From assembly GCF_002159735.1 (NCBI RefSeq), contig NZ_NFJF01000002.1, positions 1 through 64,000 of the forward strand: a stretch of DNA of 64,000 bases, in the 5' to 3' direction. A model generated the notes under the pieces. It saw only the letters and a program-made list of their open reading frames with translations. It searched no databases and was not told the origin of the DNA. The position numbers and the translations under genes are program-made. Source of the stretch: Olsenella sp. An270. GTDB lineage: Bacteria; Actinomycetota; Coriobacteriia; Coriobacteriales; Atopobiaceae. This document shows positions 53,490 to 61,854 of this stretch, piece after piece. Numbering within the stretch: the first letter of the stretch is position 1; each line of letters begins with the position of its first letter.

Positions 53490-56288
53490 CTATCTACCGA
53501 CCCTCTCCGCGTAGAGCTTGAACAGGTGGGCGACGATCTTCTCCTCGTCGCCGCTGAAGTCAACGCCGTAGGCCGCCTCGACTGCTGCGTCGAGCAGCTT
53601 GTGTGCCGAGAAGAGCCTGCCGTAAAGGAACTCGTCACCGGGCTTGTAGAGCTGCGCCAAGCTCGCCCCCTTATAGTTCGACCGCACCTCAAGGACCGCG
53701 GAGCCCGCGGCTATGATCGCGTCTCTTCGTTCGTCGGTGAGATCGGGAAGTGGGAAGTTGTTCCAGACGATGGTGTTGGAGAAGCGACAGTCGCTCTTGA
53801 GCTCGCCGCCTACGGCTTTCTGCCACGCCATGAACGATAGGGAGGAGATCACGGCGAAGAGGAGGCCATCGGGGTCATCGGCGAAGAAACACGCGTCGGT
53901 CGCTATCTCTCCCTGCTCGCAACGCTGCGCCGTAAAGTATTTCCTGCCGCCTGAGAAGTGCCGCGGGATGCAGAGAAACGGGCCAGAGGCCTCGCGAACC
54001 TCGCCGTAAAGCCAGGGGGTATCCGCCATCTTCCGCGTGGCAGCCTTGCGCGACGCAAGCCGGAACTCACGTACCCCCTCGACTCGTTCGCGGAGCACGG
54101 GCGACGAGGCGATGTCCTGCGCGGGGGCGTCCTTGAGCCAGAGGCACCAGCGCTCCTTACCGTTGATTAGCTCCTGCGCACCGAGCGACCGACGGACGTA
54201 CTTTGCCGCGATGGGGTCGGCGAGGACGGGGCACAGCTCTTCCCTGGTCTTAATCTGGAAGAATCCGCCGTCGGCGGGCTTGCCCCCAATCATCATCGGC
54301 GACAGGTCTCGACACAAAGGCCTCATGCGCTTCTCGACGAAAACGTCGGGGGCTCCGATGAGGTAGCCGTTGATGTTCTCAGGGTGCTCGACTACTGTCT
54401 CAGCATCCTTAGGATGGGTGAACAGGGTTCGCTTGGCCGAATTCCTGGAGAGGCCGACAATTACCACGTGCACGTGTGCCTCGTCCTCAGCCTGGGAGTC
54501 CCAGACGAACGTCCGGTGTGCGAACAAGATGAACCAGCCCATCCGAATTAGCGGTTTGAAGAGGGCGGGAACGGGTTGTCCCTGCGTGATTGAGTTGGTC
54601 GAGACGAAGGCGAAAGAAGCCCCGGGCTTGATCAGGAACTCCGCCGCTTTCTTGTACCAGCAGGTTGCGTAGTCGAGGTACCCGTCGTAGTCCATCCCCC
54701 ATACGAGCTTGACGTCCTCGGTCTGTTCGGCGGTCTTTGTATACTGCCCGATGAACGGCGGGTTGCCCATGATGTAGTCGCACTCTTCGGCGGGGACCAC
54801 ATCGTTCCAGTCAATGCGCAGGGCGTTGCCCTTTCGAACAGTGTCGTACTCCTTGAGCGGAAGCTCGTTGTAGACGCGCTGGACGACCTTTGCCGTGTTG
54901 ATGTCGGCTTGCTTCTCCGCTATCCAAAGGGCGGTTCTCGCCACGCAGCACGCGAAGTCGTTGATCTCGATGCCGTGAAAGTTGGCGAGCGTCACCTTGA
55001 CGGGGCTCTCCGCCACGTCCTCGAAGGCGAGCGACGTCTGGCCGTCCTTCTGGAGCTCCATGAGCACACGGTTCTCCAGGCGGCGGAGGCACACGTAGGT
55101 CTCGGTAAGGAAGTTGCCCGAGCCGCATGCTGGGTCGAGGAAGGTGAGCGATCCAAGCTTGTCGTGATAAGCACGCAGGGCGCGCGTACGAGCGGAAGGG
55201 TTCTGCTTGGCGAGAATGTCATCGAGCTCCGCCTTCAGGTCGTCTAGGAAGAGCGGGTCGATGACCCTGTGGATGTTCTCGGGGCTCGTGTAGTGCATGC
55301 CGCCCGCACGACGGGCGTCATGGGAGAGCGCCCCCTCGAAGATGGAGCCGAAGACCGTGGGGTCGACGCCCGACCAGTCGAACTCCTGGCAGCCGGAGAC
55401 CAGGATCTCGGTGCGGACGGTCTCGTCAAGCTGCGGAATCGCAATCTTCTCGCGGAACAGGCCACCGTCTATGTACGGGAAGCGGGCCATGAGCTCGTCG
55501 GGGTACTCGTCGGTGCGCGCCTCGTCGTCGGTGTCGAGCCAGGCGAAGAGGTCGAGGAGGGCACGCCTCAGGTGGGCGGCGTCGCTCGCCGCGACGTAGC
55601 GCTGGAAGAGTCCCGGCTCGATGAGGCCGGCGTCCTCGCAGAACATGAGGAACATGAGGCGGGTGCAGAGCACGGAGAGCGCGTGGTGGCTCTCTTCGCT
55701 GTCGGGATCGTGGTAGAGCGGGGCGATCCTGTTGTGGATCTGCCCCATGATGCGGCCCGCCTCCACGGAGACCGCCCGCGCCACGCTGGCCGGCGCCTCG
55801 CCGGCGCCCTTGAGGAACTGCAGGGCTGCGATGTTCTTGGGGAGGTCCGCGAGCTCAATCTCGAGCTGGGGGTCGTGGGTGCAGAGCGGGTCGGAGTTTC
55901 GGTCGTAGACGCGAATGGTGGAGAAGTTGCAGGTGATGACGTAGCGCGGCTGACGGCTGAGCGGCAGCCCCACGGCGTAGCCGCGCCCCTGCTCGGCGGG
56001 CGTCACCATGCGGCCCTGGCGCGGCTCCGGCTTGTCGAGGTCGACGCCGAGTGACTTCTGCTCCACGAGGGCCGACGCCGAGGGGATGAGCACGTCGATG
56101 AAGCCCGCGTGCTTGGAGCCTGAGTCAGTGACCACGGGCTCCTCGAACTTGAGCCGCTCGAGCGCGTCCTCGAGCCCGAGCACGCTTTGGAAGAGGTCAA
56201 TCCAGTAGAGCTGCGTCTCTTGATTCTCGTCGCCGCGCCCGGCCCATCGCTTTGCGAACGCCTCGGCGTCGCGTTTGGTCCCCGCCAT
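53490..56288 (-). CDS. MmeI-like type IIG restriction-modification enzyme
   Basis: A 932-residue single-chain restriction/adenine-methyltransferase. Nuclease site: Asp65 in AGFIDVLIPS and Glu76-x-Lys78 in VEQKS (D-X10-ExK, the MmeI pattern). Methyltransferase motif I is FLDPACGSGNFL (about 384) and motif IV NPPF (about 508), with a helical connector between nuclease and MTase and a C-terminal target-recognition region. Length and order match the MmeI/YeeA family. The recognition site cannot be deduced. It is the first gene of the operon. Confidence 0.9.
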   Translation of the reverse strand: MAGTKRDAEAFAKRWAGRGDENQETQLYWIDLFQSVLGLEDALERLKFEEPVVTDSGSKHAGFIDVLIPSASALVEQKSLGVDLDKPEPRQGRMVTPAEQGRGYAVGLPLSRQPRYVITCNFSTIRVYDRNSDPLCTHDPQLEIELADLPKNIAALQFLKGAGEAPASVARAVSVEAGRIMGQIHNRIAPLYHDPDSEESHHALSVLCTRLMFLMFCEDAGLIEPGLFQRYVAASDAAHLRRALLDLFAWLDTDDEARTDEYPDELMARFPYIDGGLFREKIAIPQLDETVRTEILVSGCQEFDWSGVDPTVFGSIFEGALSHDARRAGGMHYTSPENIHRVIDPLFLDDLKAELDDILAKQNPSARTRALRAYHDKLGSLTFLDPACGSGNFLTETYVCLRRLENRVLMELQKDGQTSLAFEDVAESPVKVTLANFHGIEINDFACCVARTALWIAEKQADINTAKVVQRVYNELPLKEYDTVRKGNALRIDWNDVVPAEECDYIMGNPPFIGQYTKTAEQTEDVKLVWGMDYDGYLDYATCWYKKAAEFLIKPGASFAFVSTNSITQGQPVPALFKPLIRMGWFILFAHRTFVWDSQAEDEAHVHVVIVGLSRNSAKRTLFTHPKDAETVVEHPENINGYLIGAPDVFVEKRMRPLCRDLSPMMIGGKPADGGFFQIKTREELCPVLADPIAAKYVRRSLGAQELINGKERWCLWLKDAPAQDIASSPVLRERVEGVREFRLASRKAATRKMADTPWLYGEVREASGPFLCIPRHFSGGRKYFTAQRCEQGEIATDACFFADDPDGLLFAVISSLSFMAWQKAVGGELKSDCRFSNTIVWNNFPLPDLTDERRDAIIAAGSAVLEVRSNYKGASLAQLYKPGDEFLYGRLFSAHKLLDAAVEAAYGVDFSGDEEKIVAHLFKLYAERVGR

Positions 56289-56723
56289 GCTATCTACCTA
56301 CAATCTCAAATGGTACTTCGACTCTTCCCGCAACCATTATACGGTGCTAGGGCTACAGTTACGGAGCTTCAAATTTCGATGTAACTTAAGAGGTCGAGGC
56401 TCACGGTCTCTCCTCTCCTGCTACGAGTGGCATGCGGCGGTAAACAGCGAGTTCGTCGCAAATCCTGGTTTTTGTGCCAGAGTCTTTTGATTGAAGGACC
56501 TCTTTAATGTGCTTGAGAAATCTATAAAGACGATTATATCGATAACAGGTGAACGCCTCGCTTCTCTAAATTTGGTCTTCGAGTGGGAATATATTGCTCT
56601 GATGTCAAACTAGCAACACAATTAAAATTGCTATTCTTACGAGTAGTCCTCAGCTTTTTTGGCTTTTCACGATTAGCATGCGCGAGAATCACAGTTATTT
56701 CGTTGCTTCAGAGGGGGGGAGAC
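56289..56723. other. AT-rich divergent intergenic region
   Basis: Between the MmeI-like gene and the HEPN gene. Low GC. A GTG frame at 56583 is in frame with the HEPN gene, but a much better start (GGGGGGA then ATG 56724) makes this stretch untranslated. Promoters for both genes must lie here; several TATAAT-like words exist but I cannot choose one. Confidence 0.4.
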
Positions 56724-57464
56724 ATGACGGTTGGCTATCATCTGAATGTCGAGATACTTGCAAAAAGAATTGTCGAATTTGAAATTGAAAAACTAAGCGA
56801 GAGTAACGTAAAACCGTTGTCTCAAGACAAATCTGAGAATGTAATTATGACTCTCGATGATGAATCATTTGAAGATAATTTCGCCCATGGATTCACGGCG
56901 CTAGCTCTGATGTGCGTTTATATGGAGGCAACACTTAATAGCATTATTCGTGAGAACGATGTGGCGAAGTATCCGTATTGTCCAAGTGTTAGCGAAGATG
57001 TACGAGAGGCTCGCCTAGCACCTTTTCTTAGAAAAAGCATCAGCGACAAAATCAAGAAGGTGCTGAAGATTCGATTTCCTGTGGGGACAAAGGAAAATGT
57101 ACTCTGGAGCTCATTTCAGCACGTTCTAGATGTGCGCGACGCTTTGATTCATTACAAGAAGAATTACGTTCAAGATGCGCTTGTTCCCGATCCACGAATG
57201 TGGCTGATTGGAGAGAGCTCGCAGGTGGTTCCTGCACCAAGCACCCGAATTAATCAGCACAGTATTGGATTGCTTTTTACAAAATCCAAGATGGCAGAAC
57301 TCTGGCAAACTACGCAAGAGTTAGTCAACTATATCGTCGATCAATCAGGCTGCATGTACACTCCCGACGTGGGGCCCGTACAGAGTAATGGAAAAGATGG
57401 GTTCGCTTCGTACGTTGTTAATCGTAAGCTGTATGAGAAGACGTATGCGAAATCAGAAGAATGA
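56724..57464 (+). CDS. HEPN-like protein (246 aa)
   Basis: A helical protein with FAHGFTALALMCVYMEATLNSII (helix 2 region, about 55-80) and the HEPN-type R-x4-H motif VRDALIHYKKN (about residue 140). Low GC content, unlike the neighbours, points to transfer. The start is ATG at 56724 after GGGGGGA. It ends exactly where a broken ADP-ribosylglycohydrolase frame begins. It may be a ribonuclease toxin or defence effector; there is no obvious antitoxin partner. Confidence 0.68.
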   Translation: MTVGYHLNVEILAKRIVEFEIEKLSESNVKPLSQDKSENVIMTLDDESFEDNFAHGFTALALMCVYMEATLNSIIRENDVAKYPYCPSVSEDVREARLAPFLRKSISDKIKKVLKIRFPVGTKENVLWSSFQHVLDVRDALIHYKKNYVQDALVPDPRMWLIGESSQVVPAPSTRINQHSIGLLFTKSKMAELWQTTQELVNYIVDQSGCMYTPDVGPVQSNGKDGFASYVVNRKLYEKTYAKSEE

Positions 57465-57968
57465 ATCGCATCTAACGCCACACGCGAGGCGCTCGAGTGC
57501 GGTCACGGCCTTACGGAGGAGTGGGACAACGGCAACGGCTCGCTCATGCGCACGGTCCCGCTCGCGTTCACCGACGCCACCGACGACGAGGCGCGCGCCG
57601 TCTCCGCGATCACGCATGCGCATCCTACGTCCACGGAGGCGTGTGTCGCCATGGTGCACATCGCGCGGGACCTCATCGCGGGCGCGAGCCCGGCGGACGT
57701 GGCGGGCGACGTCGCCGCGCGGCCCGTGGACGAGATTCGCTCCGGCAGCTTCGTGCGCCACACCTTCGACGCCGCGCTCTGGTGCCTGGCCAACACGTCG
57801 AGCTACGCCGAGTGCGCACTCGCCGCGGTGAACCTCGAGGACGACACGGACACCACGGCCGCCGTCGCCGGCGCGCTCGCCGGCATCGTCTACGGCATCG
57901 AGGGGATTCCGGCCAAGTGGCTCGACAAGCTGCGGGGCAAGGACGTCATCGAGAGCTGCCTGTTCTGA
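57465..57968 (+). pseudogene. 5'-truncated ADP-ribosylglycohydrolase (DraG-like)
   Basis: Directly after the HEPN stop codon the frame reads SNATREALECGHG, WDNGNGSLMRTVPLAF, ITHAHPTSTEACVAM and later NLEDDTDTTAAVAGALAG, which is the C-terminal half (167 codons) of an ADP-ribosyl-glycohydrolase, including the metal-binding DDTDT. The N-terminal half is absent and no ribosome-binding site precedes it. GC returns to core levels at this boundary, so it marks the right edge of an insertion or deletion. Confidence 0.8.
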
Positions 57969-58101
57969 GGGCGAGCGATAATAACTCCGTTTTGCGGACG
58001 CCTGAAACTACGACCGCCTCGCATGTCGCGCTCAAGATTGCTCGCGAGTCCTTCTTGGTTGAGACTAGCGTTTCAATGCGCATCCGTAGCTCGTTGCGTA
58101 C

Positions 58102-58127
58102 TATACTGTGTAATCATATGATTACAC
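58102..58127. promoter_or_regulatory. mqsR promoter with perfect 20-bp palindrome
   Basis: A -10-like TATACT (58102-58107) is followed immediately by GTGTAATCATATGATTACAC (58108-58127), which is its own reverse complement. It lies 19 bp before the mqsR-like start and is the obvious operator for the HTH antitoxin of this operon. Confidence 0.7.
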
Positions 58128-58146
58128 TTAGTTCGAGAGGAGGGCG

Positions 58147-58488
58147 ATGGACCAAAGGGCGTTGTTTCTGCGGCAGGTCAAGCTGTTCGTCGAAAAGCAC
58201 GGGTTCATCCTCGTCCCTCGCGAGCAGAACATCTCATTCATGGCCGAGCATGGTATGACGGTAGATGACCTGAGGCGAGTGATTCTCTCGCTAGAGCCGA
58301 GAGACATGTTCGATGGGCCGGAGCCAGACAGGGATCCTCAGCGTGCCGAGAAGTGGACCGTGGCGGAATTCTCGCCGGAGTATGAGGAAGAAACGCTGTA
58401 TCTGAAGTTGTCTGTTCGAACGGACGTGGAGCGATGTAAGTGCTTGTCGGTAAAGCTGTATGTGGACCGACGGGAGACGAGGGAATGA
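58147..58488 (+). CDS. MqsR-like toxin
   Basis: A 113-residue protein with the RelE-fold layout of MqsR toxins: FLRQVKLFVEKHGFILV, MTVDDLRRVILSLEPRDMF, and the C-terminal strands WTVAEFSPEYEEETLYLKLSV...CLSVKLYVDRR. MqsR cleaves mRNA; the specificity here is unknown. The stop overlaps the start of the MqsA-like gene (ATGA). A GAGGAGGG ribosome-binding site precedes ATG 58147. Confidence 0.75.
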   Translation: MDQRALFLRQVKLFVEKHGFILVPREQNISFMAEHGMTVDDLRRVILSLEPRDMFDGPEPDRDPQRAEKWTVAEFSPEYEEETLYLKLSVRTDVERCKCLSVKLYVDRRETRE

Positions 58489-59525
58489 ACGTAGAGAAGA
58501 CGCTGAACACGTATTGCCCCGAATGCGACCGGGAGGTCGACGCGCGGCTTGAGCACAGGGCCGAGACGTTGCCCGTCAAGGGCGAGCCGACCTCCTTTGA
58601 TGCCGAGGTGGCCGTCTGTCCGTGCTGCGGCGAAGTGATTGGCGACTCCCGCGTCGAGGAGGGCAATCTGCGCCGCGCATACTCCGCCTATTGTGTAGCT
58701 CATGGCCTCATGGCCCCCGACGAGGTCAAGGAGCTTAGGAACAGCTATGGCCTGTCCCTGCGTGAGTTCAGCAAGTTCCTCGGCTTTGGCGAGCAGACGA
58801 TCGCCCGCTATGAGTCGGGTGCCATTCCCGATGACTCGCACAACACCATGCTCAAGCTTGCCTCGACGGCAGAGGGGGCGGCCTCCCTGCTGTCGGTTAG
58901 GGAGAGCCAGCTTAGCGGGAGGACGACGTCAGCAGTCCGCCGGTTCATCGAGAGCAGGACCCCGCTCTCTGGGCTGGCCGCAGCTTTCGCCGCGTGTCAG
59001 TGGCCGTCTCAGGAGATGGTGACGCCGAGCGGTCGCAACGGCTTCCGTTCCTTCAGCATGGAGCGCGTTGCCGCCGTGGTGTGCGAGCTCGCCGCTCGCT
59101 GCAAGGATCTCTACAAGACAAAGCTCCAGAAGGCGATGTTCTTTACCGACTTCCTCTGCTATGCAAGGACGTCTCGATCTATGACCGGACTTGCCTACGC
59201 GCATGCGAACTATGGTCCCGTAATGGACGACAGGGACAGGATCGTCGCCGAGCTTCAGGATGCGGGCTTCGTTGAGCTCGCAGAGAAGGGCTGGGGCGAG
59301 GTCGTGGTTCCCGCGCGCCGCCCGGAAGGCGTTCTCAGCGAGGACGAGATCCGGCTCGTCGACGAGGTCGCCGACTTCGTCAATACGTTTGAGACGTCGT
59401 CGGAGATCTCGTCCTTCTCGCACGAGCTCGATGCCTGGAGCGACACCGATAGTGGCCAGTTCATCGAATACGATTCGAATGCTGGTCAGGTTGAGGCCGC
59501 AGTTGCTCGAAGAATGGCAGGCTGA
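58485..59525 (+). CDS. MqsA-like antitoxin with Panacea (SocA-like) domain
   Basis: A 346-residue antitoxin. N-terminal zinc ribbon (Cys11, Cys14, Cys45, Cys48: CPECDRE and CPCCGE), an XRE-type HTH at about 85-120 (YGLSLREFSKFLGFGEQTIARYESG), then a C-terminal Panacea/DUF4065 domain (about 190-310: LYKTKLQKAMFFTDFLCYAR, YGPVMDDRDRI). E. coli MqsA has 131 residues, so the Panacea domain is an extension. The Panacea domain could take over toxin neutralisation or mediate proteolytic control. Confidence 0.85.
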   Translation: MNVEKTLNTYCPECDREVDARLEHRAETLPVKGEPTSFDAEVAVCPCCGEVIGDSRVEEGNLRRAYSAYCVAHGLMAPDEVKELRNSYGLSLREFSKFLGFGEQTIARYESGAIPDDSHNTMLKLASTAEGAASLLSVRESQLSGRTTSAVRRFIESRTPLSGLAAAFAACQWPSQEMVTPSGRNGFRSFSMERVAAVVCELAARCKDLYKTKLQKAMFFTDFLCYARTSRSMTGLAYAHANYGPVMDDRDRIVAELQDAGFVELAEKGWGEVVVPARRPEGVLSEDEIRLVDEVADFVNTFETSSEISSFSHELDAWSDTDSGQFIEYDSNAGQVEAAVARRMAG

Positions 59526-59527
59526 AC

Positions 59528-60244
59528 ATGGGTAAGGGACAAGAGCAATCGAGTCAGCATCTAGCCCAGATCGCCGAGCCGACCGATGACGAGAAGGCTG
59601 CGGCTAAGGCCGCCCGGACGTTCGGGCGCTCCTTTGCGCATGACAGCACGGCGCTCGGGGTGGTCGCCTTCGCCCTGGTCTTCCTCATCGTCCTTGTCGT
59701 TGCCGTCGTGACGCTCGTCGGCGGCGTCGCGCGCGGCGAGTTCGGGGAGCAGGACATTACTTGGCTCGCCGTGATTGGCGGCTCCGTGTTCGTCGCATTT
59801 GCTGCGCTTGCGGTCGTGTCGGTTCTTGTCGCGCGGCATCATTACCTGCACCCGGGCAAGAGCGACGTGTTCGCGGTCGGCGGGTGCCTGTTCCACACCT
59901 CGTTCATGCGGGACAAGGAGAAGCACGAGAACGACCGCGGGATCGTCCGCATTAACGTTGTCGACATCGCGGAGTGCACCGGGTTCTACAACAGGAAGGA
60001 CAGGACGGTCTGGATCCTCCCGAGCCCCGACGCGCACATCTATGACGTGTGGCGACGTGGCAGGCGGTGGGAGGACGAGCGTGAGCTGTGCCTCGCCCTC
60101 CTGGAGAAGGGGGTTCCGAACGGCGCGGACACGGACCCGTTCTTTGGCGTGGACGAGAAGTACCGGGGGTTCCTCGAGCGAATCGGCGTTCGGATAGAGG
60201 AGACGACCAAGCCCGTCGACTTCCTGGCAGGAACGTGGTCGTAG
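59528..60244 (+). CDS. two-helix membrane protein linked to the MqsRA operon
   Basis: A 238-residue protein with two membrane helices (about residues 43-68 and 78-102) and a cytoplasmic C-terminal domain (about 110-238) containing HNDRG-like KHENDRGIVRINVVDIAEC, WILPSPDAHIYDVW and DPFFGVDEKYRGFLERIGV. No known family. It starts 2 bp after the antitoxin gene, so it is almost certainly co-transcribed. It could be a membrane effector or sensor of the module. Confidence 0.7.
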   Translation: MGKGQEQSSQHLAQIAEPTDDEKAAAKAARTFGRSFAHDSTALGVVAFALVFLIVLVVAVVTLVGGVARGEFGEQDITWLAVIGGSVFVAFAALAVVSVLVARHHYLHPGKSDVFAVGGCLFHTSFMRDKEKHENDRGIVRINVVDIAECTGFYNRKDRTVWILPSPDAHIYDVWRRGRRWEDERELCLALLEKGVPNGADTDPFFGVDEKYRGFLERIGVRIEETTKPVDFLAGTWS

Positions 60245-60509
60245 GCGAGCGACGGCTTTAGTGATTGGTAGTCGTGTGGCGCACCGAGATTCGCTTGTGA
60301 GCATTTCTCGGTACTGGTTGGCATTTCTCGGTATGAAAAACGGTATTCTCGGCCAAATAACGGTATCGAATACAAAAGAACGGTATAGAAATACAGGTTT
60401 ACGGTATGTCACTCCTCCCGGCAGAACAACGCGACGAGTCCCGCTCACGCCCCTGCTAGACTAGCCCCGACCACGCGTTCTTCTCGCCCACAGGGAGGCT
60501 CTTCTCGCC
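60245..60509. repeat. phased CGGTA repeats and HAD-gene promoter
   Basis: Six copies of CGGTA start at 60309, 60329, 60341, 60361, 60381 and 60402: spacings 20, 12, 20, 20 and 21 bp, mostly two helical turns. The first two are embedded in a repeated GCATTTCTCGGTA. A -10-like TAGACT is at 60457-60462. Two direct copies of the dispersed motif core lie at 60481 and 60502, the second between the GGGAGG ribosome-binding site and the next ATG. Confidence 0.6.
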
Positions 60510-61316
60510 ATGACGCCGGACATCAGGCTCGTGGCCGTCGACATCGACGGCACGTTCATGCGCTCCAACTACACCTACGACGTCCCGCGCTTCGAGCACC
60601 TCCTGGCGCGCATGCGCGAGGCGGGCTGCAACTTTGTGGTGGCGAGCGGCAACCAGTACTGGCAGCTGCGCGACCACTTTCCCGGGCACGAGGACGAGCT
60701 GTGCTTCGTCGCCGAGAACGGCGCCTACGTCATGGACCGCGGCGAGCTCGCCTACGTGTGCACGATGCCGGAGGAGACGGTCTCCGCGGTCGTTGACCTG
60801 TGCCGCGACTACGCCGACGAGGTCCGGAACGTGCTCTGCGGCATGGAGGGCGCCTACTGCGAGCGCGGCGCGGTGACCGACGAGTTCTTCACCGAGATGC
60901 GCCGCTACTGCCACCGCCTGAGCTGGGTGGACGACTTCAAGGCCACGGGCGACCAGATCCTCAAGTTCGCGGCCGACGTGCCCAACGAGCGGACGGACTT
61001 CTTCTACGACCTGTTCCGCCGCGAGCTCGACGGCTTGGTTGAGCCCACGACGAGCGGGCACGGCTCGATCGACCTCATCACGCCCGGCTGCCACAAGGCC
61101 TCGGGCCTGGCGCGCTTGGCCGAGCGCTGGGGAATCTCCCCGGAGCAGTGCGTGGCCTTCGGCGACGGCGGCAACGACATCGAGATGCTGCGCTTCTGCG
61201 GCATCGGCTACGCGATGGACAACGCCCCCGACGACGTGAAGGCGGCGGCCGACCGCGTGTGCCCCCCTAACGACGAGGACGGCGTGCTCGTGGCCCTGGA
61301 CGAGCTGTTCGCATAG
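60510..61316 (+). CDS. Cof-type HAD-IIB family phosphatase
   Basis: A 268-residue HAD-superfamily hydrolase with the nucleophile motif VAVDIDGTFM (Asp11, Asp13), a C2-type cap, the Lys of motif III, and the metal-binding FGDGGNDIEML (about 225). Cof enzymes dephosphorylate sugar phosphates, FMN or pyridoxal phosphate; the substrate is unknown. The ATG at 60510 is 13 bp from GGGAGG, a long spacing caused by the dispersed motif inserted between them. Confidence 0.92.
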   Translation: MTPDIRLVAVDIDGTFMRSNYTYDVPRFEHLLARMREAGCNFVVASGNQYWQLRDHFPGHEDELCFVAENGAYVMDRGELAYVCTMPEETVSAVVDLCRDYADEVRNVLCGMEGAYCERGAVTDEFFTEMRRYCHRLSWVDDFKATGDQILKFAADVPNERTDFFYDLFRRELDGLVEPTTSGHGSIDLITPGCHKASGLARLAERWGISPEQCVAFGDGGNDIEMLRFCGIGYAMDNAPDDVKAAADRVCPPNDEDGVLVALDELFA

Positions 61317-61320
61317 GGGA

Positions 61321-61854
61321 CTATCGCTCCGCTGCCGCTCCCAGTGCGCGGTTGATGCGCTCCGCAACGCCCACGCTTGCCACGACCTTCGCCACGTCCG
61401 GCACCACGAACGGCACGACGGCCACGGCCAGCGCCGCCGGCGCGTCGAGCGCGTAGACGTTCATGAGCTGAATCGTTCCCAGAACGTAGCTCACCGCCAG
61501 CAGCGCGATGCCGGCCGCCGCGCCGCGCGCCCTTCCTGGCAACGCGCTCGTGTGCATGATGGCGCCCGCCACGGGCATGCCTGCGGCGAAGCCCAGGAGG
61601 TAGCCGCCCGTGGGTCCCAGCAGCACGCCGAGCCCGCCCTGGAAGCCCGAGAACACCGGCACGCCCACCGCGCCCAGCAGCAGGTAGACCACCACGGTGA
61701 ACACCGCGTCATGCGTGCGCATGACCTGCGGCAGGAGCGCCAGCACGAAGGTCTGCATCGTGAACGGCACCGGACCCAGCGGCACGGTGATCCACGCGCT
61801 CACGGCGAGCAACGCTATGCAGACGCCGCAGCGTGCGACTTGGCGATTGGACAC
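61321..61854 (-). CDS. bioY: biotin transporter BioY
   Basis: A 177-residue S-component of a biotin ECF transporter, with six hydrophobic segments. Family signatures: ITVPLGPVPFTMQTFVLAL, VYLLLGAVGVPVFSGFQGG and LLGPTGGYLLGFAAG. The start is taken as GTG at 61854 with GAGGGAG upstream; the 22 extra codons further upstream have no ribosome-binding site. EcfA/T components are not in the window. Confidence 0.94.
   Translation of the reverse strand: MSNRQVARCGVCIALLAVSAWITVPLGPVPFTMQTFVLALLPQVMRTHDAVFTVVVYLLLGAVGVPVFSGFQGGLGVLLGPTGGYLLGFAAGMPVAGAIMHTSALPGRARGAAAGIALLAVSYVLGTIQLMNVYALDAPAALAVAVVPFVVPDVAKVVASVGVAERINRALGAAAER

Noticed and set aside
40000-60300. Prophage or integrative element
   Set aside because: No integrase, phage structural, relaxase or replication gene, and no flanking tRNA or clear attachment repeats were seen; a defence hotspot fits better.
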